From NCBI GenBank assembly GCA_009695305.1, contig SIBG01000001.1:38478-102477 (forward strand): 64,000 nt of DNA, given 5' to 3'. Shown here piece by piece: positions 50,064 to 60,343 of this stretch. The DNA comes from Opitutus sp. Lineage in GTDB: Bacteria > Verrucomicrobiota > Verrucomicrobiia > Opitutales > Opitutaceae. The position numbers and the translations under genes are program-made. The notes below the pieces were generated by a model. The model did not search any database. It was not told the origin of the DNA and saw nothing but the letters and a program-made list of their open reading frames with translations. How positions within the stretch are numbered: the stretch's first letter is position 1; the number at the start of each line of letters is the position of its first letter.

Positions 50064-51425
50064 CTATTTGCCTATACAAAATTTTGCGAATAACTGGTCG
50101 AGCATTCGCTCATTATCAACCACGCCGGTGATGACGCCGTAGGCATTCAGCGCGCCGCGCAAGTCGCTGGCGAGCAACTCGGCGGGCCCGCTGTTCCCAA
50201 TTTTCAACCGCGCTTGGCCCAGACAGTCGCGAGCCTCACCTAGCGCGTGACTCTGCCGGGCGTTAATCGCGATCAATTCGTCACCCGTATCCTGTCGAAA
50301 TGATTCGGCCTGTCGGGCTATGGCCGCAATCAACTCGTCCAAGCCCGAACCAGTAAGCGCGGAAACTCGCGCGACCGGCAACCCCGGCAGGCCGGAGATT
50401 GGAAGCGTGGCCGCCGCCGCGACCAGATCGCACTTGTTGAGGATCACCAACGATTTTTCCGGGCGGATTATTCCCAACAACTCGACGGGGAGGGTGGGCG
50501 CGGGCTGCGTCGCATCGAACACGAGCAGAAACAAGTCCGCTTCAGCTGCGCGTTCGAGGGTCTTTTCCATTCCCAGCCGCTCGATCGGAGCGGGCGAGGG
50601 GTTGATCCCCGCCGTGTCGATCACCCGCAGGCTGTGCGGCCCGACCTGGATCTGTTCTTCGATAAAATCACGCGTTGTGCCCGGCTCGGTGCTGACCAGC
50701 GCGCGATCAAAGCCCACCAGGCGATTGAGCAGGCTGCTCTTTCCGACATTCGGTGGGCCCACGATCACGGTCTTGATGCCCTCGCGTAACAACGCCCCAT
50801 AGTGGCTGGTTGCGAGCAACCGCCCGGTGTCGTGGATCAAGCGATCCACCTCGCGCGCGACCACCTCGCGATCCTCTCGCGGCAAATCCTCCTCGGGGAA
50901 ATCAATATACGCCTCGACGCGCGCCAGCACGCCGAGCAGCCCGTCGACCAGCCCGCCCATGCGCCGGCCCAGTGCGCCCCGGAGCTGCTGGTTCGCCGCG
51001 GCGAGCGAGCGCTCACTGCGCGCCCGAATCAAATCCATCACGGCCTCCGCCTGGCTGAGATCCATTTTTCCGTTAAGAAACGCCCGTTCGGTGAATTCTC
51101 CCGGTTCCGCCGCCCGGCAGCCGCGGGCCAGCAGATCCTCCAGGATTTTTTGCGCAATGAACGGATTGCCGTGGCACGAAACCTCGAGCGCATCCTCGCC
51201 GGTGTAGGAGTGCGGGCCCGCAAAAAACGTGAACAACACGTCATCCAGCAGCGTGCCACCAAGATTCCGGTAGTCCCGGTGCCGCACCGAGCGGGGCGGG
51301 GAGTCCGGGCCGAAAATTTCCCGCGAGATCCGCGTTGAATCAGGACCACTGATACGAATGACGGCGAGCGCGGCGGTGCCCACGGGGGTGGCGAGCGCGG
51401 CGATGGTATCCTGCAGGCGAGGCAT
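50064..51425 (-). CDS. mnmE: tRNA uridine-5-carboxymethylaminomethyl(34) synthesis GTPase MnmE
   Basis: MPRLQDTIAALATPVGTAALAVIRISGPDS; GPPNVGKSSLLNRL; C-terminal FCIGK. Confidence 0.95.
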   Translation of the reverse strand: MPRLQDTIAALATPVGTAALAVIRISGPDSTRISREIFGPDSPPRSVRHRDYRNLGGTLLDDVLFTFFAGPHSYTGEDALEVSCHGNPFIAQKILEDLLARGCRAAEPGEFTERAFLNGKMDLSQAEAVMDLIRARSERSLAAANQQLRGALGRRMGGLVDGLLGVLARVEAYIDFPEEDLPREDREVVAREVDRLIHDTGRLLATSHYGALLREGIKTVIVGPPNVGKSSLLNRLVGFDRALVSTEPGTTRDFIEEQIQVGPHSLRVIDTAGINPSPAPIERLGMEKTLERAAEADLFLLVFDATQPAPTLPVELLGIIRPEKSLVILNKCDLVAAAATLPISGLPGLPVARVSALTGSGLDELIAAIARQAESFRQDTGDELIAINARQSHALGEARDCLGQARLKIGNSGPAELLASDLRGALNAYGVITGVVDNERMLDQLFAKFCIGK

Positions 51426-51510
51426 GAGCGGGCTGCCACGCTTCCCCCCCGCGCACCCCAAGTCAAACGCGCGCGCCATCCCGCGGCGGCCCACCGGCCC
51501 GCGGGCTTCG

Positions 51511-52782
51511 TTATCGTCCGCTCATCACCATCGGCTCGATCCGGCTCCCGTCAGCGACCTTGTCGCCGGGATAGACGATTACCCGGTCGCCCTCGCGCAG
51601 GCCGTCGAGCACCTCGGTTTCGACGCCGTTGCTCCGGCCCGGCTTGACGGCGTGGAGCCGCGCCCGCGTGCCGTCGATGACGAAGGCCTGCCACGTCCCG
51701 CCGCGTTGAAACAGCGCGCCCGCCGGAGCGCGCAGGGCGCTGGCATTTTCCCAGGTTACCACGCGGGCCTCAACCCGATAGCTGTCCCCGAGGGTGGGTC
51801 GCTTCTCGAGTGGATCGACAAAATCTGCCACGACATAAACGCGTTGTTCTTCGACACCCAGCGCCGAGATCTTGGTGAAAGCCGACGGCTCCACGTGGCG
51901 CACGCGCGCCGTCAGTGGCTCCGGGCCGCCCCATTGATCGAGCAGCACGCGGGCCCCGGGGCGAATCGCCACGCCGTCGCGCGACAGCACCTCGATGCGC
52001 ACTTCTAGATCCCCTTGATCGCCGACCTCCATTAAAGGAAAGCCCGCAGGCACCACGCGCGCGCTTTCCTGAAATACGCGCAAGATCCTCCCGCCCACCG
52101 GCGACGTAATCGTGAGCGGCTCCGCGCCACCCCCGGCCGGTCCGGCGCCGGCCGAATGGGGCTGGCCACGCGCGAGCAGCGCGCGGGCCTGCTCCAGCTC
52201 AAATTCCGCGATCTGCGCGGCAAACTCGGCGGTGCGTTCGTCCTGCGCCGTGGTGGTCGCACGCATTTGCGCGGCGTCGAATTCCTGCGCGGACAAGACT
52301 TTTTGGGCGAAGAGCTTTTTTAGCCGCTCGAAATCGGCGGTGAACATTTGCGCGGCGGCCCGCGCCCGTTCCCGTTGCGCGACTGCGGCCTCGCGGTTCG
52401 CCCCGGCGGCCCGCACGCGCGCTTCGGCCTGCGCCAGGCTGCGCGCGTCGAGAAAATCCGCTCCGCTCGTCTCGAGCACGGCGAGCATCGTTTTTCCCGC
52501 CTCCACGATCGCGCCGGCTTTCCAGTCGATCCGGCGGAGCTGGCCCGCGACCGGCGCGGAGACCACATAGCGATTTTTTACGCGCGTCATGCCTTCCTCG
52601 TCGACGGTGACGACCAGCGGGCCGCGCGTGACGGCGATGACTTCGACGGCGACCGCGCTCGGCCACAGGCCGACGACGATCAGGGCCACGAAAGCCACGG
52701 CACCCAGCCACGGCAGCTGGCGGCGCCACGCGGCGGCGCCCGGTTTTTTGACCACAGAGGAGGGCAGGGGAGTTTCGTGCAT
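51511..52782 (-). CDS. HlyD/RND-type periplasmic adaptor of ABC exporter
   Basis: One TM segment, lipoyl-like halves and a coiled coil; VTSPVGGRILRVFQESARVVPAGFPLMEVGD. Confidence 0.83.
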   Translation of the reverse strand: MHETPLPSSVVKKPGAAAWRRQLPWLGAVAFVALIVVGLWPSAVAVEVIAVTRGPLVVTVDEEGMTRVKNRYVVSAPVAGQLRRIDWKAGAIVEAGKTMLAVLETSGADFLDARSLAQAEARVRAAGANREAAVAQRERARAAAQMFTADFERLKKLFAQKVLSAQEFDAAQMRATTTAQDERTAEFAAQIAEFELEQARALLARGQPHSAGAGPAGGGAEPLTITSPVGGRILRVFQESARVVPAGFPLMEVGDQGDLEVRIEVLSRDGVAIRPGARVLLDQWGGPEPLTARVRHVEPSAFTKISALGVEEQRVYVVADFVDPLEKRPTLGDSYRVEARVVTWENASALRAPAGALFQRGGTWQAFVIDGTRARLHAVKPGRSNGVETEVLDGLREGDRVIVYPGDKVADGSRIEPMVMSGR

Positions 52783-52795
52783 GGAAAAATTTTGC

Positions 52796-55162
52796 TCAGT
52801 CGGGCAGTTTGAGGGCGCTGACCAAATCGATCTCGGCGAGTTTGCGCGCCGCAAAGAGCGCCGACAACGCCGAAGCCACCGCGACCACGAGCACGGCAAA
52901 CGCGTAGTTGGCCGCCGTCAGCACGAGGGGGAGCCGCACCGTCTCGGTGTTCACCGTGGTGATGATGCCGCGGGCGAAAAGGCCGCCGATCACCAGCCCA
53001 AGGGGCAGGGCGACGATCGTGAGCAGCACGAGCTCGCCCACCAGCACCGCGCCGACTTCGCCGCGGGTGAAGCCGAGCACGCGCAGCGTGGCCAGCTCCC
53101 GCGCGCGCTCGGAGAGGGAAATGCGGGCGCTGTTGTAGATGATGCCAAACGCCACGATGGTCGCGAAGATCCCATACATTTTTTGCAGCAGGCCAATGCT
53201 CTCAGCGGTAGTTTTACGGAAACCTTCACGAATCGATGCCTTGATCACGCAACCGGCCGCGCGCGGCGTGTGTTTCACCGCGTAGAGAAATTCGGTCCAC
53301 TGGCCGGCGGCGACGGCCAGGTGCGCGCCGCTGATTTGGTCGCCCTCCAGCAGCAGGCGATTGAGCGCGTGCCGCTCCATGTAGGCCGCCATGCCGGCGA
53401 AATCCTCCGCCAATCCCACGACCGGCACGGTCAGTTCGCGCTCCGCTCCTTCGAGGACCTTGGCAATGACCTCGTCACCGGGCCGCACATGCAGCACTTC
53501 GGCGAGCTTGGAGGAAATCACGATGCCGCGCGCAGGCAGGGCGAGTTGCTGCGGCCGGGCGTCGATGACGCGGCTCAGGTTGCCGTGCGCGGGCAGGCCC
53601 TGCAGCAACACCCGCCGCGTGATTGGACCGGCGCGCAGCTCGACCGGCACGAAGCGAAAGGGCTCCGCCAGCACGACGCCTGGCAGATGGCTGAAATCCG
53701 CGATGGCGCGCGCGGGTCCCGGCTCCACGAGTGACAGCGTGACGGTTTGCCGCTGCACGATGTCCCACTGAAAATCGAGCACGTAGGCGATGCCGTCGCG
53801 AAATGAATTGGGCACGATCAGAATCGCCGTGGCCAGGGCGAGGGCGAGGCACGTGAGTCCGCTGCGCACCGGGCGGCGCTCGATGTTGCGCAGCGCCATC
53901 CGGAACGACGGGGTAAACCAGCGGGCGGCGCCCAGCCGCTCGGCCAGGGCGGGCCGGAAGCTCGCGGGCGCCTCGGGCCGCATCGCCTCCGCGGGGGGCA
54001 GCCGCACCGCCCGCCGCACCGCGCCCGCCACGCCGACGAAGGCGGCGCCGGCACTGACCAGCGTCGCCGTCACGAGCACGTGCGTGTCGAGGAGGAAGTC
54101 GAGCTGCGGAAACCGGAAAAAAATATGATACATCACAACGAGCTTGTGTCCGAGAAACACGCCGCCGACGGCCCCGAACCCGACGCCGGCCACGACGATC
54201 GCGAGCGAGAACTTGAAATAATGCGCGCCGATCTGCGCGTTGCCGAAGCCGCAGGCCTTGAGCATCGCGATCTGTTCGCGTTGCAGCGCGATCTGGCGGC
54301 TGATCACCGAATTGGTCATGAACGCGGCGACACTCAGGAACACGAGGGGAAACGCCACCGAGAGACCCTGCAGGATGCGAATCTCGTCGTCCACGCGCCG
54401 ATGCGAGGGGTGATTCGCGCGACCGTAGGCGCCGCGGGCGCCATACGGCGCGAGCACGCGATCAACCGCGGCGATGACGGCGCCCTCGGATGCGCCGGGG
54501 GCCAGGGTGAGCGCGACGGAGTTGAACGCGCCGTAGAGTTGAAAAGCCGTGGCGAGCTCGCGGTAGGGCATCCAAAATACGCCGTAGGTTTTGTTGTCGG
54601 GCAGCGCGGCCCCGGGCGGCGCCTCAAAAACAAATTCAGGCGAGAGGACGATGCCGGAGAGGGTAAAGGATTGTTTCCGGCCGTTAAGGATGGCGGAGAT
54701 GACCGCGCCAGGCTTGAGGTCGTGCGCTTCCGCGAAGGCCTCGCCGACCGCGAGTTCGCTACGAGTCGTGCGGCCCACGGGCAGACGGCCGGCGCGAATG
54801 TAAGGACGGTTGAGCGCCGGCTCGCCGCGCTCGGGGAGTGAGTTGAGCAGGCCGACGGCGGGCTCCGCGAGACCGGGGACGTCGAGCGTGACCTGGATGG
54901 CGATGCCCGTCTGCACGACGGCGACTCCGGGAATAGCCGCGAGTTGCTCGCGGACGGAGTTAGGGGCGCGTTTGAGTCGCGCAAAGACCTCGCCGAATCG
55001 ATGCTGCTCGTAGTAGGTGTCGCGCGCGGTTCCGAGCGAGAGGATGAGCGAGCGCGTCATGATCATCGTCGCGAGGCCGCACGCCATCACGAGCGCGACG
55101 GCGAGCGCTTGGGATTTAAGCGCGCGGAGGTCGCGGAGGAGTTTGCGGTCGAGGAGGCTCAT
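52796..55162 (-). CDS. FtsX-family ABC transporter permease
   Basis: 788 aa, FtsX-like TM blocks; RISLSERARELATLRVLGFTRGEVGAVLVGE. Confidence 0.87.
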   Translation of the reverse strand: MSLLDRKLLRDLRALKSQALAVALVMACGLATMIMTRSLILSLGTARDTYYEQHRFGEVFARLKRAPNSVREQLAAIPGVAVVQTGIAIQVTLDVPGLAEPAVGLLNSLPERGEPALNRPYIRAGRLPVGRTTRSELAVGEAFAEAHDLKPGAVISAILNGRKQSFTLSGIVLSPEFVFEAPPGAALPDNKTYGVFWMPYRELATAFQLYGAFNSVALTLAPGASEGAVIAAVDRVLAPYGARGAYGRANHPSHRRVDDEIRILQGLSVAFPLVFLSVAAFMTNSVISRQIALQREQIAMLKACGFGNAQIGAHYFKFSLAIVVAGVGFGAVGGVFLGHKLVVMYHIFFRFPQLDFLLDTHVLVTATLVSAGAAFVGVAGAVRRAVRLPPAEAMRPEAPASFRPALAERLGAARWFTPSFRMALRNIERRPVRSGLTCLALALATAILIVPNSFRDGIAYVLDFQWDIVQRQTVTLSLVEPGPARAIADFSHLPGVVLAEPFRFVPVELRAGPITRRVLLQGLPAHGNLSRVIDARPQQLALPARGIVISSKLAEVLHVRPGDEVIAKVLEGAERELTVPVVGLAEDFAGMAAYMERHALNRLLLEGDQISGAHLAVAAGQWTEFLYAVKHTPRAAGCVIKASIREGFRKTTAESIGLLQKMYGIFATIVAFGIIYNSARISLSERARELATLRVLGFTRGEVGAVLVGELVLLTIVALPLGLVIGGLFARGIITTVNTETVRLPLVLTAANYAFAVLVVAVASALSALFAARKLAEIDLVSALKLPD

Positions 55163-55168
55163 GGCCCG

Positions 55169-55282
55169 AAATCGTTCCTCGTTCGCTTAATCTTTCTCGT
55201 GCGCTCGGGTTGGATCAAGGCGGCAGGACGGCTCGTTTCCGTGAAAAGCCGGGAGAACGAGAACGAAGAAAGAGAACGATTC
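55169..55282. repeat. Imperfect inverted repeat, ATCGTTC/polypyrimidine type (second copy)
   Basis: AAATCGTTCCTCGTTCGCTTAATCTTTCTCGT ... GAGAACGAGAACGAAGAAAGAGAACGATTCATC. Confidence 0.5.
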
Positions 55283-55296
55283 ATCGCGGGACGCGT

Positions 55297-56055
55297 TTAC
55301 CACGCGAGATCGCGCACGGAGCCGCGGCGGGTGTTGGTGCGGCGGTTCACGATCCGGCCGTCGGAGAGGGTGAAGACGCGATCGGCCATGTCGGCGAGAA
55401 TGGCGTTGTGCGTGATGATGACGGCGAGCGTGCCGAGGTCGCGGTTGATGCGTTCGATGGCTTCGAGCACGGTGATGCCGGTGTGGACGTCGAGTGCGCC
55501 CGTTGGTTCATCGCACAGCAGCACGGCGGGACGCTTGGCGATGGCGCGGGCGATCGCGACGCGCTGCTGCTCGCCGCCGGAGAGTTGGGCGGGAAAATGA
55601 TCCATCCGCTCGCTGAGGCCCACGAGCTGGAGCGCTTCCTCCGGCGCCATCGGGTCGCGGCAAATCTCGGTGATGAGCGCGACATTTTCACGCGCGGTCA
55701 GGCTGGGGATCAGGTTGTAGGCTTGAAACACGAAACCCACGGCGTCGCGGCGAAACTGGGTGAGCCCCGGTTCGTCGGCCGCCGCGAGATTCCAGCCGCG
55801 GTAGCGCAGCGTGCCGTGGGTGGGCGAGTCGAGGCCGCCGAGCTGGTTGAGCAGCGTGGATTTCCCGCTGCCGGAGGCGCCGAGGAGCACGATGAGTTCG
55901 CTGTGAAACAAATCAAAATCGACCCCCGCGAGCGCCGTGACCGCCGCGGTGCCCTCGCCGTAAATCCGCTCCAGCCTGCGCACGTGAAAGACGGGCTCGC
56001 GGTCCCCATTGTTCCCGGCGGGCAGGTGAGGAGCGGAATCGGCGGCAGTCGGCAT
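55297..56055 (-). CDS. ABC transporter ATP-binding protein (LolD/MacB-like)
   Basis: [52 protein letters not shown]. Confidence 0.93.
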   Translation of the reverse strand: MPTAADSAPHLPAGNNGDREPVFHVRRLERIYGEGTAAVTALAGVDFDLFHSELIVLLGASGSGKSTLLNQLGGLDSPTHGTLRYRGWNLAAADEPGLTQFRRDAVGFVFQAYNLIPSLTARENVALITEICRDPMAPEEALQLVGLSERMDHFPAQLSGGEQQRVAIARAIAKRPAVLLCDEPTGALDVHTGITVLEAIERINRDLGTLAVIITHNAILADMADRVFTLSDGRIVNRRTNTRRGSVRDLAW

Positions 56056-56176
56056 GGCGAAGAGGCCGCCGAGAGAACCGGTTCAGCCTGCGCGCCGCAA
56101 CGCACAAACCGCCGCGCCCAGGAAAACGTGAGCGGTTCGCTGTTCGACGATCAAACGCCGGGAGGGCTGGTGGCGC

Positions 56177-56470
56177 CTACTTTTTTGGCGCCAGCTCGCG
56201 AATGAAGGCCCATGAGACTTCGGCGGTCTGGCCGTTGTCGTAGTGGACGAAGAAGCCGTGGCGCAGTTCTTCGTCTTGCTCGACACGAACGATGATGGCC
56301 TTAGGAGAAATCTTGTTCGCCTTGCGGATAGTCTTGTGCGGCTCGAGGAAAGAAAGGCCGTCGTCGAACTCCACCTCGAAGGCGTCTTCCCACTGACGGT
56401 AGGAGACGTTTTTCACCCGCGAGAACTTTGCCTTGCCAAAAGGGGCTTTGAGCGGGTTGAGAAGTTTCAT
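56177..56470 (-). CDS. DUF2442-type protein
   Basis: VKNVSYRQWEDAFEVEFDDGLSFLEPHKTIRKANKISPKAIIVRVEQDEELRHGFFVHYDNGQTAEVSW. Confidence 0.65.
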   Translation of the reverse strand: MKLLNPLKAPFGKAKFSRVKNVSYRQWEDAFEVEFDDGLSFLEPHKTIRKANKISPKAIIVRVEQDEELRHGFFVHYDNGQTAEVSWAFIRELAPKK

Positions 56471-56667
56471 AGGCGGCCTTCGGCTTTGAGCTGCCGCAGG
56501 ATATCAACCACTTTTCGTGGTGGCTGCCAACTGTCAAGCGGGGCAAAATTGTCGAGGGCTACGCGACCAAGCAAATGGCCGTTACCATCCGAAATGTGAA
56601 CGTGCCGGGGTTCGTGGTCACCAATCCACCAGTCGAAGATGTAGCCGCCTCGGCGAACGCGTCCCAT
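56467..56667 (-). CDS. DUF4160-type protein
   Basis: YIFDWWIGDHEPRHVHISDGNGHLLGRVAL (HxHxxD pattern). ATGA overlap with the downstream DUF2442-like gene. Confidence 0.65.
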   Translation of the reverse strand: MGRVRRGGYIFDWWIGDHEPRHVHISDGNGHLLGRVALDNFAPLDSWQPPRKVVDILRQLKAEGRL

Positions 56668-56679
56668 GACCGGCAGCGA

Positions 56680-57756
<1,077 letters not shown>

Positions 57757-57863
57757 GATGGAGGCTGTTTGAGGGCTTTGGTTTTAGTGAAAGTGGGCTC
57801 GGTCGGCAGCGTGCGAGGCGGGTTTTACGAGGCAAGTGCGGAAGGACCGGCGTGAGCAAGCCC

Positions 57864-57887
57864 TGACGTGTTCATTTGCACACGTCA
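57864..57887. promoter_or_regulatory. 24-bp near-perfect palindrome upstream of recA (operator candidate)
   Basis: TGACGTGTTCATTTGCACACGTCA: 10 of 12 symmetric pairs match. Confidence 0.55.
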
Positions 57888-57949
57888 AGCTTTCTGTGGA
57901 CGGGCCGGCGAAAGCTTGCCGGGTGCCGGCCGATCAGCGTGGACCGACT

Positions 57950-58010
57950 CCCGGCTTGAAGGCCGTCGCGAAATACACGGCGAGCAGGATCAGCGCGAAG
58001 CTCACCGCGT
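57950..58010 (-). pseudogene. C-terminal fragment of a DUF486-family gene
   Basis: 61 nt identical except one base to 62240-62300; reverse translation AVSFALILLAVYFATAFKPG. Confidence 0.75.
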
Positions 58011-58271
58011 GCAGGAAGCGAACCTGATTCCGCCTGAGCGAGCGGACGGCTCAACTTGCGGATGGAATCAACTCCCGTTGGGCGGCTGGAACTCGCAGAT
58101 TGACGGCGAGCCGGCCTGGCCATTTCACTTTGCCTCGTGATCGCCCCCATCGCGCCCTGGATTTCCCCCCGTTGCTCAACGGCGCCGGACGCCAGGGTTG
58201 GTTCCTGCCTTCGACTCTTGTCCGCGCCCCACGCGCCCGGCCGCCTCCGGTCAACGGGCTCGAAAAAAACC

Positions 58272-60314
58272 ATGCGACCGAACCCCAAGTTGACACGTTT
58301 CGCTGCAGTTGGCGCGACCATGATGGTGATCGCGCTCGGGTCGCTGCTACCCGTTCGCGCCGCCACCGACTTCGCCAAATACCACAACTACGACGAACTT
58401 TCGGCCGCGCTGAAAACCGCGGTCGCCGCCCATCCCGAGCTCGCCAAGATCGAATCGATCGGCCGGACGAGAGAAGGGCGCGAGCTCTGGGCGGTGGAGA
58501 TCGCCAACCGCACGGGGACTCCCGTCGACAGCCGGCCCGCCCTGCTCATCGCCGCCAACCTTGAGGGCGACCACGTGATCGGCAGCGAACTGGCCCTCTA
58601 CCTTGCCGACTTTTTGCTCAACGCGTATGCGACGGACGCCGCCGTCAAGCAACGTCTCGACCACTCGGTGATCTACGTCGTGCCGCGGCTAAACCCGGAC
58701 GGTGCTGAGCAGATGTTCGCGCCCGTCAAGGCGCTGCGCCGGAGCAACGCGACGCCGTTCGACGCCGACAACGATGGTCGCACGGACGAAGACGGGCCGG
58801 AGGATCTGAACGGCGATGGCGTGATCACCGTCATGCGCGTGAAGGACCCGAAAGGCCCTTACATGATTAGCCCGGAACACCCGAAACTGATGAAACGCGC
58901 GGATCCCGCCAAGGGTGAAGCCGGCGGCTGGGCGCTCCACCCCGAGGGCATCGACAACGACGGCGACGGTTTCATCAACGAAGACGGACCCGGCGGCGTC
59001 GATCTCAACCGCAATTTCATGCACCAGTATCCTTACTTCGGTGCCGACGCCGGCCGCTACATGGCGAGCGAAACCGAAACGCGGGCGATGCTCGAATACG
59101 TGCTGAAGCACCGCAACATTGCCGCGATCCTCTCGTTTGGCGAAAGCGACAATCTGATCGCCGCCGCCGGGCGGGCCGGCACCGCCGCGGCGATCAACCT
59201 CATCGATTTTGCCGAGGCCAGCAACGCGGGCGCCCGACGCGTTGGCCTCGCGGTGGATTTTGGCGGAGGTGCCGGCCGTGGCGGATTCGCTGCCGCCGCC
59301 GCCGGAGATGAATCGACGCCAGCGGCCGCCGCGGCTGGCGCGCGTGGCGCCCAAGCTCCGGCCGCGGGCGGCCGCGGCCCCGGCGTGCAGCCGGCCACCA
59401 CGGTCAATGCGGCCGACACGGAGTATCTCAACACGATTGCCACCAAGTATCGCGAGTTGACCGGGCTGAGCAGCTCGGGCTACACGCGGGCGCCGGCCGG
59501 TGCGTTTTACGAATATGGCTATTACCAATACGGCGTGCCGTCGTTTTCGACGCCGGGCTGGGGCCTGCCCGCCGGCGCTCCCCCCGCTGGTTCCGCGACC
59601 GGAGCCCCCGAGGGCGAGGCGGTGGCGCGGCCGGCTGCACCTCCCGTGGACGCAGCAGCCGGCCGGGCCGGCGGCGGCGGCCAGCGCGGAGGTGCCCGCG
59701 GTGGACCCGGCCGGGGCGCTGGTCGCGGTGCCGGTGGTGTCGCCGGCGCTGCCCCTCCGGCTGCGGCGGTCCCCGAGGGGATCGATTTGCGACTCCTGAA
59801 ATGGATGGAGAGCGAAAAAATCGACGGGTTCGTCGACTGGACGCCGTTCAAGCACCCGACGCTGGGCGACGTGGAGATCGGCGGCTTCAAGCCCTATGTG
59901 ACCGTCAATCCGCCGGCAGAGAAAATCGCCGACCTCGGAGCGGGCCACGCCAAGTTCGTCGTCTACCTCACATCGCTCTTCCCGAAAATCGCGTTCGCCA
60001 AGACCGAAGCCACCGCCCTCGGTGGCGGCCTCTATCGCATCAAGGCGGAAATCGAAAACACGGGCTACCTGCCCACCGCGCTCGCGCAAGGCGTGCTGGC
60101 CCGGTCCGTGAAACCAAGCATGGTGCAGCTCGGCGTCCCCCCCGAATCGATCCTCACCGGCGCGGAGAAGACCAATTCCATCCCGACGCTCGCCGGTTCG
60201 GGCGGCCGGATGGCGTTCGAGTGGGTGATCAAGGGCAAACCCGGGACCTCCATTCCCCTCAAGCTGGTTTCGCAAAAGTCCGGCACCGACAGCGCGACGC
60301 TGCCGCTGAAATAA
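58272..60314 (+). CDS. M14-family carboxypeptidase-like protein, probable non-canonical/inactive metal site
   Basis: MRPNPKLTRFAAVGATMMVIALG signal peptide; PRLNPDGAEQM, GGVDLNRNFMHQYP M14 motifs. HxxE replaced by EGDH. Confidence 0.8.
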   Translation: MRPNPKLTRFAAVGATMMVIALGSLLPVRAATDFAKYHNYDELSAALKTAVAAHPELAKIESIGRTREGRELWAVEIANRTGTPVDSRPALLIAANLEGDHVIGSELALYLADFLLNAYATDAAVKQRLDHSVIYVVPRLNPDGAEQMFAPVKALRRSNATPFDADNDGRTDEDGPEDLNGDGVITVMRVKDPKGPYMISPEHPKLMKRADPAKGEAGGWALHPEGIDNDGDGFINEDGPGGVDLNRNFMHQYPYFGADAGRYMASETETRAMLEYVLKHRNIAAILSFGESDNLIAAAGRAGTAAAINLIDFAEASNAGARRVGLAVDFGGGAGRGGFAAAAAGDESTPAAAAAGARGAQAPAAGGRGPGVQPATTVNAADTEYLNTIATKYRELTGLSSSGYTRAPAGAFYEYGYYQYGVPSFSTPGWGLPAGAPPAGSATGAPEGEAVARPAAPPVDAAAGRAGGGGQRGGARGGPGRGAGRGAGGVAGAAPPAAAVPEGIDLRLLKWMESEKIDGFVDWTPFKHPTLGDVEIGGFKPYVTVNPPAEKIADLGAGHAKFVVYLTSLFPKIAFAKTEATALGGGLYRIKAEIENTGYLPTALAQGVLARSVKPSMVQLGVPPESILTGAEKTNSIPTLAGSGGRMAFEWVIKGKPGTSIPLKLVSQKSGTDSATLPLK

Positions 60315-60343
60315 CCGCCACCACGACGACGGAAATACGGACC

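Noticed and set aside
58689-60275. 528-aa minus-strand ORF
   Set aside because: Antisense shadow of the first M14 gene; composition reflects reverse-complemented codons.
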